From Pardosa pseudoannulata (Eukaryota > Arthropoda > Arachnida > Araneae > Lycosidae): DNA of 64,000 nucleotides. The notes under the pieces are model-generated. The model did no database searches. It saw only the letters and a program-made list of their open reading frames with translations, and was not told where the DNA came from. This document shows positions 10,851-23,534 of the stretch, in pieces; within the stretch, counting starts at the first letter, position 1; each line of letters opens with the position of its first letter. The stretch is taken from NCBI GenBank assembly GCA_032207245.1, contig CM063506.1, forward strand, positions 22,940,175 through 23,004,174, given 5' to 3'. The position numbers and the translations under genes are program-made.

Positions 10851-11890
10851 GGACTAAGATATTTTTTTCTTCTGTTGTATTTTTTTTACTTTTCTAGTAC
10901 ATTCTTAATAGAAAATCTGTTCAATTAGATAATAAAAATTTATAAATAATCATGCTAATTAAAAATAAATAATAATAGTATACATTTAAAAAAATTCAAT
11001 GCAATTTATATAACTAAAAATCCACTAGTTTCATGCTTTTTTTAAAAATAAAATTTGAACAAAAATATATTTTTGTAAATTTAATATTTTATTTTCCTAA
11101 GTCTCAGGCCTATTTGTTTGCACTATACAATTTCACATTTTCAAATTTTTAGCATAACTTTAAAATAGTGTTTCAAAAACTAAGATTTTTCTACTGCCGT
11201 TGTATTTTTTTACTTTGCTACTATAATATTCTTAACTGAAAAGCTCTTCAAATAGCTAATAACTTTTTTTAAATAATCATGGCAATTAAAAATAAATAAT
11301 AATAGTATACATTTAAAAAAATCAATGTAATTTATATAAATAAAAATCCACTAGTTTAATTTTTTTAGTAAAATTTGAACAAAGATATATTTTTGTAAAT
11401 TTAATATTTTATTTGTCTAAATATCAGTCTTATTTTTTTGTACTATACAATTTCATATTTTCAATTTTTTATCATTACTTTAAAATATTCTTTGAAAAAC
11501 TAATATTTATTTCGCTTCCGTTGTGTTTTTTTTACTTCGCTAATATAATATTCTTAACTGAAANNNNNNNNNNNNNNNNNNNNNNNNNNNNNNNNNNNNN
11601 NNNNNNNNNNNNNNNNNNNNNNNNNNNNNNNNNNNNNNNNNNNNNNNNNNNNNNNNNNNNNNNTAACTGAAAAGCTAATTAAAAATAAATAATAATAGTA
11701 TACATTAAAATATTCAATCCAATTTACATAAATAGAAATATAAATAAAAATCCATTACTTTCATGTTTTTTTAAATAAAATTTGAACAAAATGTATTGTT
11801 TAAATGTAATATTTTATTTGCTTAAATCTCAGTCCTATTTTTTAGCACTATACAATTTCATATTTTCAAATTTTTAGGATAATTTAAAAA
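10850..11890. repeat. Tandem array, unit about 325 bp
   Basis: The phrase AATAATAGTATACATTTA recurs at about 10972, 11297 and, slightly changed, 11694, with the intervening sequence repeated in order. At least three copies are present, very AT-rich. The array is interrupted by an assembly gap. Open frames within it are artefacts of composition. Confidence 0.85.
11564..11663. other. Assembly gap (100 N)
   Basis: Exactly 100 N, a conventional placeholder for a gap of unknown size. The bases on both sides (TTCTTAACTGAAA and TAACTGAAAAGCT) belong to the same position of the repeat unit, so copies have probably been collapsed here. Confidence 0.98.
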
Positions 11891-14015
11891 TACTGGTAGA
11901 TGGAACTTGGACAGTTTTAATAACAGGTACTCCTGTAAGTATGCTTACTGGCTAAATTGTTTGACAGCCAAATCATAGACCAAATAACGGCTTTTATGTC
12001 CCATTTATACTAAAATCAACTCATTCAGTTTAAGTTTGTGTAAATTATAACACTTAATAATTTTAATTATATCACTTTATATTATATCAAATTCTACTAC
12101 AAATTATAACAATTTATAACTTGCATAAATAACAATACTTAATTAAAAAATACTTAAAAATACCACATTAAGCAATTTTCCTAACAACTGCTTTGATAGA
12201 ATATTATAAATGGTGATAATAGCTATAATTAGCTACATATATACAGAAAGTGTCCACTTGTATATTTGTACGAATTACAAACAACATTTATCCTTGCTCT
12301 CGGCTAACAATAAAATCTTTACATTTTAAAGAGAATATATTTATAAATGTAAAATAAAATTAATCATCAAAAAGTTTTCATCTGAGTGTGGATATAGAAT
12401 ATATAAAAATTATAGAATCGCCAATATGTGTATGTAAGTACTGACATTTAGGAATAGGATTATTGCGGCATTCTTAAAAAAAAGTGACAGAATGTTAAAT
12501 ATTGTAGACTTTCACGCTATTAGTTGTATCAACAGAATAAATTGGCGTGAGGGAAAAAAGGTGAAAAGGATTTTAAAAAGATAAATATGTTAACTGAAAA
12601 GAAGTAAATTCATCTAGACAAAAAGAAACAAAATGTATGTTATTTTAAACACTATTAGATTAATTAGGTTACTTAAATATTTTAATAATTTTAGCTAGTT
12701 TTTAAAAGAAATGTATTCAGCGGCACCTTACTAGAAGGTCATCAGGCTCGAAATAGAGAAAAAAAAGTTCTAATTTCTTCAAGACCTTAACCTGCACTCC
12801 AATTGACCTGCCTAAAATCTTTTGATGGCTTACCTAAATCATCATTTAAACTTTAATGACGATTGTTCTTTCCATATTAAAATGCATATCATACATACAT
12901 ACATACGTATATACGTAAATACGTACATACATGCAGAGGATTTGATATACATAGAAAATTAGGAGGTAAGCGAAAAGATCAGAAAAGACAAAGTCAAGTG
13001 TAAAATTTTAACTGTAGAAATGTAGATAATAACAATGTAACGAAAAGTGATTTTTATTAATAGCCGAGTACCAAATAATATTATAATAGCTGAAAATAAT
13101 GATAATAAATAATAACAGTCGAAAACTGAACTAACAATATAAATACGAAGTATGTAACGAATAAAGATTTGGCATAACAACCGTTTTTTGTAATTAAAAT
13201 AGGACACAATAATATATTACACCCAACAAAATTCAGAGGATACATTTATTAGATATATATTCCTAATTTGAAAAACCATTAATACGTATGAAGGATTGCC
13301 TACAAAATTGGTGGAAAGCAAACAAGAAAACTTAGCAAGCAAATACCTTTCAGATCCTGGAAGCACAGTCTACAAGGAGCGTGTTTTTTCCTGAAGTTGG
13401 TAATATAGATGACACCAAATGGAACAGAGTTCTTTCTGTAAATACTGAAACAATAATGTTCTTGCATCATAATTTCTGACATTACAATAATAAATGATTT
13501 TTTACATCTTCTACTAAGAAATTTTTAACATTTCATATTCTTTTATATAAAATGTTTCTTTAAGTATCAAAACACAAAAAAAATATAAAGAAAAATTATG
13601 TGTTTCTATAAGTAAATATATTTTCATATATTTGCACTACATATTATTGATAAATTGGTGTTATCAAAGGTATTCACCATGAAGCAATTTTAAATGCTGA
13701 TTGAAACAGTATTCAGACTTCTATTTAACAAATTGTATTTATTTACAGTTAAATATAAAAAATTTCAATACTTGTTTTGTTTACATGATGATGAATTTTC
13801 AACGAGAAAAATGTTTTTTTTTTGTAATATTATTAAATACACTTGTGTAATATGTAACTTAAATTGAGTAAATGTTAGATTTTTGAATAATTAATGCAGT
13901 GAAATGTAACTGTGCAATATTTTTTGTTAAATTTATTATATGCATAGCTGAATATTTTTTATAATCATGAATTTATTCTATGAAATATCCAACAATATTA
14001 AGCCAGATCAAATGT
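11891..14015. other. AT-rich sequence with a short ACGT/CATA microsatellite
   Basis: A CATACATACATACGTATATA-type microsatellite lies at about 12890-12932. No gene is supported. Minus-strand frames at 12959-13207 and 13300-13482 have no recognisable motif. Confidence 0.45.
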
Positions 14016-14697
14016 TTGTCAACAGGGTCACTTTTTTTCTCTCTTATTCTCCTTCTTCGTGGTTCGCGTAAGTCGAGACCAAGATCCGAAGGGCTGGCCC
14101 TCGCAGCGAACTAAAGGGAACGCTCCCATCTTGAGCAGCACAATCATTCTAAGTACTCAAGTTCGTTTTTTATTATAATTTTAGGATTATGGCTTTTCTA
14201 GCTCCTGGAGCCTAGCGAAGCTTCAGTGAGCCTTTTACGAGCAAGCCGAGTCGCGGGGGTTCCACAGAGTGGGCCAAAGTTCGGTCGCAATGACTCTTGA
14301 GTGATGTCCCCGAGGCCCAGGGTTACGATTGTAGCCTCTCAAAATTTCCTGTTCTTCTTTTCGTCTCCCTTCGGTTTCCCGTCTTCTTTGGTGCAACAAG
14401 CAAAATTCCTTCTCTCTTGCTTTTTTCTTCGATTTCGGCCAGCGTGGTTCGCTCCACCCTCACTATAGTCCTTGTAAAATCTATTGGCGCTTCAAGGTCA
14501 CACTTTCTCGTTTCCCCAGTCATCGGTTACTATGGTAGCAACCAAGAAGCAGGAACAGTCACATTTATTTTCAGTACTCCAGTTGAGGATTTGATTCCAA
14601 TATGTTCAGACGACTTGCTTTTATTTCTTTTTATTCATTGTTTTATTTAAATTTTTCTTTATATTTATATTTTTTACTTCGTAAAACATTTCCTGTA

Positions 14698-15365
14698 ATG
14701 GCTAGTTTTGATGTTAGAAAACAGTCCAAAATACTGATATTTAATGTATACAATGTATTTAATGTATATCTACTTGAAAGGTCTTATTGAATCCAATGCA
14801 AATGCTACAGTTTTGGAACTGTTTTCGCAAACTCAACAAGCAACTGCTGATGCCTGTGGTATTTCTAAAAGAACAGTTCAAAGGATTTGTACCGATGCTT
14901 CCAGAACTGGGACAAATAATACTCCATTATTTGAATTAAAAAAATAGATTTTACATAAAAGACCTGTAAGAGAATTGAATGATTTCGACAAAAATGTTGT
15001 GCGGCGAACTGTACAGGAATTTTATGATAGAGGGGAATATTCTAAGTGTGGAAATTTTAAAAAGCGATTGTCAGAAAAAAATAATTTTTTTTATGCACAA
15101 AATCCTTATCCTTATGGACAATTTTGAAACAACTTGGTTTCAAATATAAAAAATGTAATGATGTACGAAATTTTTAATAGAAAGAAATAACATCGTGGCT
15201 TTCCGCATGATATTTTTGAGAAAAATGCATGCCATCAGAAAAGACTTTTTCCCGAGCAGTCATATATATTGACGAAACTTGGATAAACCAAAACCATTCC
15301 AAGAAATGTATAAGGCAAAATTCTACGAGCGGATGAGGTTTGAAAGTACCTGCAATTGTGTATGC
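14698..15365 (+). pseudogene. IS630/Tc1-like DDE transposase relic
   Basis: Starting MASFDVRKQSKILIFNVYNV, the reading passes one frameshift near 14775 into GLIESNANATVLELFSQTQQ. It continues to a helix-turn-helix stretch, TADACGISKRTVQRIC, which would bind transposon ends. Further on come RRTVQEFYDRGEY, KQLGFKYKKCNDVRKF and IYIDETWINQNHSKKC. The aspartate of DETW (codon 15271-15273) fits the first catalytic residue of DDE enzymes. There is a stop at 14945 and more frameshifts after 15060. The sequence decays soon after this motif, so the second and third catalytic residues are missing. I recall similar proteins as multicopy families in spiders and hemipterans. Confidence 0.72.
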
Positions 15366-15568
15366 GAAAAAAAAAAATAAATTTACTTTTTCAGTAGAAT
15401 TTTTTAAATCTTATGGATTGGGTTATAACATACAATTTTAAATTCTTTTGTAATTTTATTAAACGGGACTATGTCTTAAATTTATTAACTTAGAAACAGG
15501 TCTGAAATTACTCATAAATTTTTGTGTGTAAAGTATTAAGTGTTCTTCAAAGAGTACTATAAATAAAA

Positions 15569-15603
15569 ATACTTTCATCATGCACCGAGCATGATGAAAG
15601 TAT
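15569..15603. repeat. Perfect 15-bp stem-loop
   Basis: ATACTTTCATCATGC at 15569-15583 pairs perfectly with 15589-15603 around the 5-base loop ACCGA. It lies just inside the right inverted repeat of the transposon. Confidence 0.9.
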
Positions 15604-15981
15604 ACGATGCATGACACCCCTTAACACAGTGGGAAAAAAGAGTAAAGTCATTCCCCAACTGTCGTTACCATAGTTACATGTGGTCATCGGGAGGAAAATC
15701 AGTGACCTTGAAGTGCCTATAGAGTTTACACAGAGTACGGCGTCAGGAGGCCCGCAAAACATCCAGTAAGTATTCCAAATTCTCTCCTCAGTAGTGCTCG
15801 TCTTCTGCGTTCGCTCCTGGATTGCACCTGCGGTGCGACGCGCGCAATCCGGGTACTTCGACAGGTTTAGTGCAAGGTCGGGTATCCCAATACTCGCGAT
15901 CTGCCCACCGCCGCCGGGATAAGCCTGGAGGGCCTCACGGCCATATGGGTCCGGTTTGGCGTTTGATTGTCAACAGGGTCA

Positions 15982-17238
15982 AAAATTTCGAATACAGAAA
16001 AGTGACCGTTTAAGAATTTTTTTTTCTGTAAAAACTTATCCGTAGTCAAAAATTAAATAATCACATAATCTGATGCTAATGACCTGTTAAATATGCTCAT
16101 TAAATTTTAAATTCAAATGAGTAAAACGAATACGTAAAGGAATCCAATCTTTGCTACATTCAAATTCAAAGTTTTTTAATTGCATTGATATTTTCTGGTA
16201 CTCAAATAATAGTATATAATAAATCGGTACTCAAAAGTAATGTTATTATCTGAAAACAATAAAAAACTTCATTATTATTTAACACTGAAATAGAAATAGG
16301 AAAGTTATATCCTACAGATATAATATATGTTGATTTCCAAGTAATAACTTTCTAATTACCCTAAAAAGAAGAAATCTGATACAAAGTTCTAGATTACGAT
16401 CATTATTTTCCAGTCTGGTTACTTCACATATTAATTTCTTTTCTTTATTCATAATTAACTTCAACTAACTGCTTTCGGGAGTTGAAAAATCCCTGATAAT
16501 ATTTTATGTTAAAAGGCATCAAGGAGACTTCTATCTTATAGACTTTTATCATTCGATGAAGTTTTCAGGTAAATTATTATTTTTTGTGAATGCCATTTAT
16601 AATGGATACAATCTTTCCTTTCCTAATGGGAATTGTGCCGGAGGGCAGCAGCCAAACTGCTCAACTCAGCTCTTTCTGAATAAGAGTTTGCAGAACGAAC
16701 GAGCAAACAAACTCTTACTTCAAACGGATTCTAATTTGCTTAATAAGTGAACCACATGCCTGCACGTGATGCAAAGAAAGATCGTAAGTTTATTTCTGTG
16801 GCAATTAGACGGATATGAGTATACGTACAGCATTGACTTTGGGAAAAATAAATTGGAATTTCTTTTCGCTCTTCTCTGGCGGCCGAAATTTGTTCTTTTG
16901 GGGAGACTTTATAATTAACTTTGAAAAAAAAAGTTTAAGTTTCATTTTATATAAGGATTAAACTTATGCATTGAAAATAAAACTAAACGAGTTTTAGAAA
17001 CTTCTAAACTTCATCTAAACTGTTATTTTTGGGCCCCAGCAGTTAGACGATTCCCGAATAGGCTTACTGCTAACTTTTAGTATTTAAGTCTATGGGTTCG
17101 AATTCCACTTCAGATAAAAACGGGGTGTTATAAAAAAGACCGAACTTTTGCATTAGCTCGTTCTACAGCCTAAGGATCTAGTTTCAACTGCTGGGCGTAC
17201 CTTGTGGAAGAAAGATCGAGAAGCTAAAAAAGAAATTT

Positions 17239-17242
<4 letters not shown>
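15982..17242. other. Unassigned AT-rich sequence; possible tRNA-like trace
   Basis: No gene is supported. Around 17093-17110 a B-box-like GGGTTCGAATTCCAC follows a plausible head, suggesting a decayed tRNA-derived SINE at about 17030-17165, but no tail was matched. Confidence 0.35.

Positions 17243-17307
<65 letters not shown>
17243..17307. repeat. (AT)n microsatellite
   Basis: An uninterrupted AT dinucleotide run of about 65 bp. Confidence 0.98.
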
Positions 17308-17308
<1 letters not shown>

Positions 17309-17349
17309 TTAAAAATATGTATATATGTAATCCATTAATTATATAACTG

Positions 17350-17691
17350 ATGGACAAGGAGAAAGCTAAAGAGGTAGCAGTAATAAAAATGCAGTTGGCA
17401 GACACTAAAGATAACGGCACAAGTCTAGTTAAAAATTTTATTTCAGAGCTACTAAAACGGATATCTTTACTACTCAACGACAGACAAAGGAAAGACACAA
17501 AAATCGCTCTGCTCGAACAAAGGTGCACCCAAGAGCGAAGACAGAAAGAATTTCCCCATGGTAGAAGAAACTTACTCAGCGAATTAAGTGTAAGATCAGA
17601 AAAAACGCGGAGCCATTTGCCGGGGCGACAGCTGGAAAACGTGTTGAATAGACAGAAAATTTACATCTTTAGGATAGAAAGCTTTGGATAG
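17350..17691 (+). CDS. Hypothetical coiled-coil-like ORF
   Basis: An open frame of 113 codons starts MDKEKAKEVAVIKMQLADTK. It is rich in Lys, Glu, Leu, Arg and Gln with leucines spaced as in a coiled coil (for example LLNDRQRKDTKIALLEQR). Composition differs from the Ile/Tyr/Phe-rich chance frames around it. There is no named domain, signal peptide or membrane segment. It could be a retroelement gag-like fragment or an isolated exon. A TTTATTTCAG word inside it, near 17437-17446, would also serve as a 3' splice site. I cannot assign a function. Confidence 0.25.
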   Translation: MDKEKAKEVAVIKMQLADTKDNGTSLVKNFISELLKRISLLLNDRQRKDTKIALLEQRCTQERRQKEFPHGRRNLLSELSVRSEKTRSHLPGRQLENVLNRQKIYIFRIESFG

Positions 17692-17818
17692 AATTTTAAG
17701 TCGAAGACACTTCTTTGATTAAGACATTTAGAGGCTGGGGAAAAGATTTTAAGGAATGAGAATGGGAGAGAGGAGGTTTTTAAAGAAATATTAAAGTTAA
17801 ATAATTTTGATATATTAC

Positions 17819-18807
<989 letters not shown>

Positions 18808-18811
18808 TTAA

Positions 18812-18910
18812 CCGTTTAAGTCCCAGAAGGTTTTGAAAACTGTCTAAGAATCCCAAACAGTGCAATCACGTTTTATCTACTATTTATGGGTATGGAAAGA
18901 CCCGATCAGC
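18812..18910 (+). mobile_element. Possible solo end of a piggyBac-type element
   Basis: TTAA (18808-18811) is followed by CCGTTTAAGTCCCAGAAGG, close to the CCGTTTGAGTCGC end of the 6.3-kb element. No partner end with TTAA was found nearby, so this is a truncated copy or a coincidence. Confidence 0.4.
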
Positions 18911-19213
18911 CCTATAGCGCTTCTTTCATTTTATTCTTATTTTTATTATATTGTGTTATTTCTTAAATATATAAAAAAATAAAATATAAATATAAATAAA
19001 ACCAAAAAAAAATTTTAATTTCAAAATGAAGGAGAGCATTCGCATAAATATTTCCCTATCCTTTTTCCCCATTTTATCTTTACTATCATTAAATTTTTTC
19101 CCATCTTATAATTTTATTTGCTGTCAAGGGCCTTAAATTTTCTCTTTTATGTAACTGTAATTGTAATTTATATAATTAGTACTTTCTAACAAGGAACCCC
19201 AGTTTATGATGCA
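18911..19213. other. AT-rich sequence without a recognisable gene
   Basis: Contains short A/T runs only. Confidence 0.45.
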
Positions 19214-19225
19214 CATCCTCATTGA

Positions 19226-19403
19226 GCCGAACGATGGCCGAATGGTTAGGGTGCTGACCTTCGGAACCGGAGTTCGTGGGTTCGAGTCCCACTATGGCAT
19301 GGGTTTTCGTAGCCGTTCGGAATCGGCTTTAAGCAGTAGGTCCCGGTCTCATTAGCCCTCGTGTTGCAAAAAGTAGACGGTAGCGCTCCAAACCAGACCA
19401 AAC
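19226..19403 (+). mobile_element. SINE-A copy, full length with TSD
   Basis: Near-consensus SINE-A: A box TGGCCGAATGGTTAGGG, B box GGGTTCGAGTCCCAC, body with CGGAATCGGCTTTAAGC, and a CCAAACC tail. A 12-bp TSD with one mismatch flanks it: CATCCTCATTGA (19214-19225) and CATCCTCACTGA (19404-19415). Confidence 0.95.
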
Positions 19404-19745
19404 CATCCTCACTGAATGTCTCACCCAATTAAAGTGGAGATACGGCCTTGGGCCCAGGTGCTCCAATCAAATATTCTACTTCAACCCGATTTCATTTTAT
19501 GTCGATAAATCCCAAGTTTTCTATAGAACTCTTCTATTTTATATTCTAAATATATATGCTTCAATATTGCACTATTATTATAGTAATGTGCCTATTCTAA
19601 AATGTATTATTTACATAAAAAGATTAGCTGTGTGATATACTTCTGAGCATGCGTGACTTTGGCAGTCGATATAGCACCATCAGTCTTCCGCAACACTCGG
19701 AATATGCTGGATTTTCTCTACATAAAAACTGAACATCGCGATATA

Positions 19746-19860
19746 CAGGGTTGGCAAAAACCTTCAGGTTTTGAGGATTTTTCAGGATTTTGGGGCTTTT
19801 TTTGGGGGGAGGGGTTCAGGGTTTTTGGGCTTTTTTGGGTTTTATCAGGGTTTTTACTAT
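19746..19860 (+). other. G-run tract with quadruplex potential
   Basis: In an otherwise AT-rich area the plus strand carries G runs at 19792-19795, 19804-19814, 19819-19821, 19827-19829, 19837-19839 and 19848-19850, separated by T-rich spacers. The block starts CAGGGTTGGCAAAAA, which resembles a hAT transposon end, but no partner end was found. Confidence 0.7.
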
Positions 19861-22790
19861 ACTTTAATGGGTTTTAGATGCGTTTTTAGGGATATGAAAA
19901 CTATTAAGTTTTTTTGTTATGTAAGAGGACAGGATATATAATTAATTGTATGATTAAAATAAATTTAAAATGTTAATCACTTTTTAAAATTGAAAAATTT
20001 AAAAATCCATTTCCTAACTCTCTTAAGAAGAAAATTTTTCCCTAAATTAAAAATTTTAATCAAAAAAATTTTTTCAAAATTAATATTTTTCTTAATTTTT
20101 TCATGATTAACTACTATTATTTTCGAGAAAAACTAGTTTTTAAATTACACATGAGGATCTTCAAATTTTCATTTTTTTTTTCCACACAATTACTTTAATT
20201 TTCCACACACTAATAGCAAAAGTGTGAAAAAACATACTTTATACGCACTGTAATCTGCTATATAGTATAGCGATGAGCGCGACATTCTCAATATCACGAC
20301 ACATCTGTTTTATGACAAAAAGAATAAAGTAAATGCTGTTCAAGACAGAACTGTTAACCGATGAAATGAGAGATCATTGACACAAAATGCTGTGTCCCTC
20401 CAACATCTAAAAAAGACACATGTGACATGGACGTATGAGGGTAGATCACTAACACATGGATTTTTCCGAGTCGAAAAAACGGGAAGGAAAGATAAGATAA
20501 CCACGCGAGAAGTGAGGCTTAGATGTAAAGAACACAGAACTGAAAGGCGAAAAACACAGAGATCGAAAAATGAAAAAGAGTTAAAAATGTAGTTAATTTT
20601 TCGATGACGCCACCAAACGAATTACACAGAGCCGAAACATTTGATGTTGCAACCACAAAATGAGATTTTGAAGATTTTATATAATTTTTAAAAATGTTAG
20701 TAATGAGTGTAAAAAAAGAAGTTTTTTTTTAGACAAGACATCAAATTACCGGAAGAAAAATAAAGAAAAAAATGGCTTTTAAACTAATATATAACAATAC
20801 CCACTATACAACGCAAACTACACACCGTCCTAGAGCTGCCACTAAACACTGAGTTATGAAAAGTCATAGCACAAACCATTTGCGCGTGTCGCTTTGGTAA
20901 TTGACATTCTCTACATGTTTTGAGGTAAAAGTTTTTGAAACAGGTATATATGCCCAACAAACTTGTGCTACCAAGAGACTCAATTCAGAAAACAAATAAA
21001 TTTAGTTAATTCCTAAAGAGAAACAGTTAGAAAAAGTCAAGAAAGAGTAAAAATATATGCGTAATATATCATATTTATTCTATTAATTATGTTAACATAA
21101 AAAATTATTTTAGATTGGATAAATAAACTTCCCACCGCATTGTGCATAAAATTACACTTTACGTAATGAAAAGATATAAAAAAAATTATTATTCAATTAT
21201 ATCGCAGAATGTTGTTCGCACCATTAAAATTTCTAATGACACAAGATATTATTATTAGATATGTAAAAAGAATGTTATAATAGCAAAAATATATAACAAA
21301 CTATATTATAATTATTTCATTCTATAAAAACCCCACATTTTTTTATTTTAAGTAAAATTATTTTATATATAATACTTTTATATTTTATTTATATAATTTT
21401 TGGATTTTTTAATTTAATTTTATTGTTTTTGTAATTATATACAATAAATAAATTTTTTTTTTTTTTCTAAAAGTTATTTTTTTTTTTCTAATTCTTGTAT
21501 TGTTTTTTTTTCACAATCAAAAATAAAGCCCAAAAAGATTTTCTAGAGTTTAAACATTACATCACACTAAAAATTCTAATATTTTTTGTTGAGTATGAAT
21601 TAACGAGTAGATTTAGCTAAATCACATAGGCGTAGATATTTAAATGAATCAAAATAGATTGTTTTTTCGAGAATCACCAATCTCTAACCGTACGATGTGG
21701 TTGTTAATTTGTTATTTAATTATAAAATGTAGACATTTTGTGAAATATTTTAAGCTAACCAGTATTTTGCGATATATTATAAAAAAGGTTTTTGGTGTAT
21801 CTTTATGTGATAGTTTTTTGTATTTGTGTTGGTAAGTGCTTCGTTGAGGCGTCCGGTGGTTAAGAATTATTGTTTTGGTGTAATATTGGTCTAAATCAAA
21901 GGCTGTGTTTTTATTTTGATGATTTGGTAAATTAAATGAGGTCAAAGTGAAGATTTGTGAAAAGTATTTAATATTAATTCCCATTTCTGTATGTTTTTAA
22001 CTTCATTGTTGTAGTTGGAAAAAATCTTTGCTTAATTTATTCGAGCAGGTTGGTACGTAACATCGTGAGGCGTCTGAAAAAATATATTTTTTGCGTGTAA
22101 TGAGGTCATTTTAATTTAGAGGATACGTATAGACATTATAATGAAGCATTCGCTAAAATATAGTTAAGAAAAAATAATAGTGGTTGAAATATCCATTTAT
22201 CCCGTATAGTATATGCATAACAATTCCTTTAATTAGAAAAAAAGCTATATTTTTGCTTCTCGAAATACATTAATTTTAACTAAGTTTTACTTTATATTCT
22301 TATGGAAAGAAAGCTGTGGATAAATTCCGACTGTATATGAGGGTTAAAAATGCGCCTGGTGTTTTTTAAATGATAATAAAACTAAATTATTTTGTTTTAA
22401 AAAAGTTTGAAAGTAGTATTATTAATAACTAAATTGCCTAGTAAGAACGAAACTAACTTCAATGGGTATTAAAAAAGCACCAGCTTTCATTTTCATTTTT
22501 AGTTATACTTCATAGTTCAATGAGTTAAAAATATGGAACTTTTGGATAAATTCTGCCCAGATGAACGTCTAGTGTAGATTAAAATACCACGAATGCATTT
22601 CCTTGAAACTACTGAGTACTATTTTTCAGTGAACTAAGAATACAATGATTAATAATTCAAAGTCTTTTGTTCATAACAGAAATCGAGGTATTTGCACTCT
22701 TTTCAGTAAACCAAGTTCGACGAACTACCGGCGTAAGATGAAAGAATAAAAAAAATATTTCCGGGTATAAACACGATATCATAAAAATAC
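19861..22790. other. AT-rich sequence without a recognisable gene
   Basis: About 2.9 kb with homopolymer runs and no supported gene. The plus-strand frame at 20377-20592 is Lys/Arg/Thr-rich and motif-free. The overlapping frames at 21644-21984 are on opposite strands, without homology signals. Confidence 0.4.
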
Positions 22791-23139
22791 ATTTGACAGA
22801 AGCGATTCTGAGTCCGAAATTTTACTCCAAGGAGCCGACTCAAAGCATCACGCAAGACGAGGTAATTTAGATCACCAGAAATAGAGCTGCTACATTTCTT
22901 GGATGTATAGGTTGCTAGAAGTGAAAGGGAGATGTGGCTGAGAAATCGAAAACGCGAGTAGAAACCGACAGGGACTGCACGAAAAGTCTATTTTCAGTAT
23001 CCAGCATTTTCACATAGATTCAAAAGAATACAGAATCTAAACCATTTATATCACTAGAACTTTAGAAGTTTTGTTTTTAATGTTGGATTTTATCCTCTGC
23101 ATTCTTTATTCTTGATGTTTTAACTTGCTCTTTATAGTA

Positions 23140-23213
23140 TTAGTTTAATATTCAACTATTTGTTTGGCACAAGAGGACTCAGTGCCAAAAAGCTGTATAC
23201 AACCAACCAACCT
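23140..23213 (+). mobile_element. Possible LINE 3' end
   Basis: TTTGGCACAAGAGGACTCAG followed by GTGCCAAAAAGC and then CAACCAACCAACC resembles the end of the LINE at 9.6 kb, which also carries a TTTGGCG word, a CGCCA word and a CCAACC tail. No coding part is visible upstream. Confidence 0.45.
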
Positions 23214-23532
23214 TTAAAACTTTAGTTTAAAATTATTTTCTCAAATGTTAGAATGCATTATTTGTAACATGTAAAATATAAAAAATCTAAAACACTAAAA
23301 TAAACAATTCTTTAAAAAAATATGTGGTTTTTGCAAATAAAAATTTATATATTTCTCATAAATATATAAATATTGTAGATTAATTTTCACAGAAACAACC
23401 TTTACATGAAGAATTTGATACTATCTGTTTGACAAATCATCTGCTATTGGTGTCTCTAGTAGTTTTCAAAATTTCATAATCCAAAGTTTACATCAGCTTA
23501 TAATTGCTAAATCCGTAGGATACACTTATATA
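23214..23532. other. AT-rich sequence without a recognisable gene
   Basis: Nothing is recognised before the mariner target site. Confidence 0.45.
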
Positions 23533-23534
23533 TA

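Larger units (their letters stand above)
14455..15745 (+). mobile_element. IS630/Tc1-like transposon with inverted repeats of about 90 bp
   Basis: Sequence near 14476-14503 (GGCGCTTCAAGGTCAC core) is repeated in inverted orientation near 15698-15725 (GTGACCTTGAAGTGCC core). A second matching pair, centred on TTACTATGGTA and TACCATAGTTA, lies further inside. These mark imperfect terminal inverted repeats on either side of the transposase relic. The precise ends and TSD could not be fixed. Confidence 0.6.
14031..15966 (-). mobile_element. Retro-insertion with 15-bp TSD, invaded by a DNA transposon
   Basis: The 15-bp word TTGTCAACAGGGTCA occurs exactly at 14016-14030 and 15967-15981 and brackets a 1936-bp block. 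The outer parts (14031-14450 and 15750-15966) are far more GC-rich than the surroundings. Read on the minus strand the block would end in an A-rich tail (GAGAGAAAAAAAG), as a LINE or SINE-like copy would. Minus-strand open frames of 60-66 codons are present, but I cannot name their products. A DNA transposon sits in the middle. Confidence 0.6.

Noticed and set aside
10850..11890. LTR pair
   Set aside because: The 325-bp repeats are immediately tandem, with no internal region, primer-binding site or TSD.
14297..14650. 117-residue plus-strand open frame
   Set aside because: Overlaps an inverted-repeat end and a minus-strand frame, and has no motif. Probably incidental to the GC-rich insert.
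19226..19300. tRNA gene
   Set aside because: A and B boxes are present, but the head does not close into a mature tRNA acceptor stem and is always joined to the SINE body and tail.
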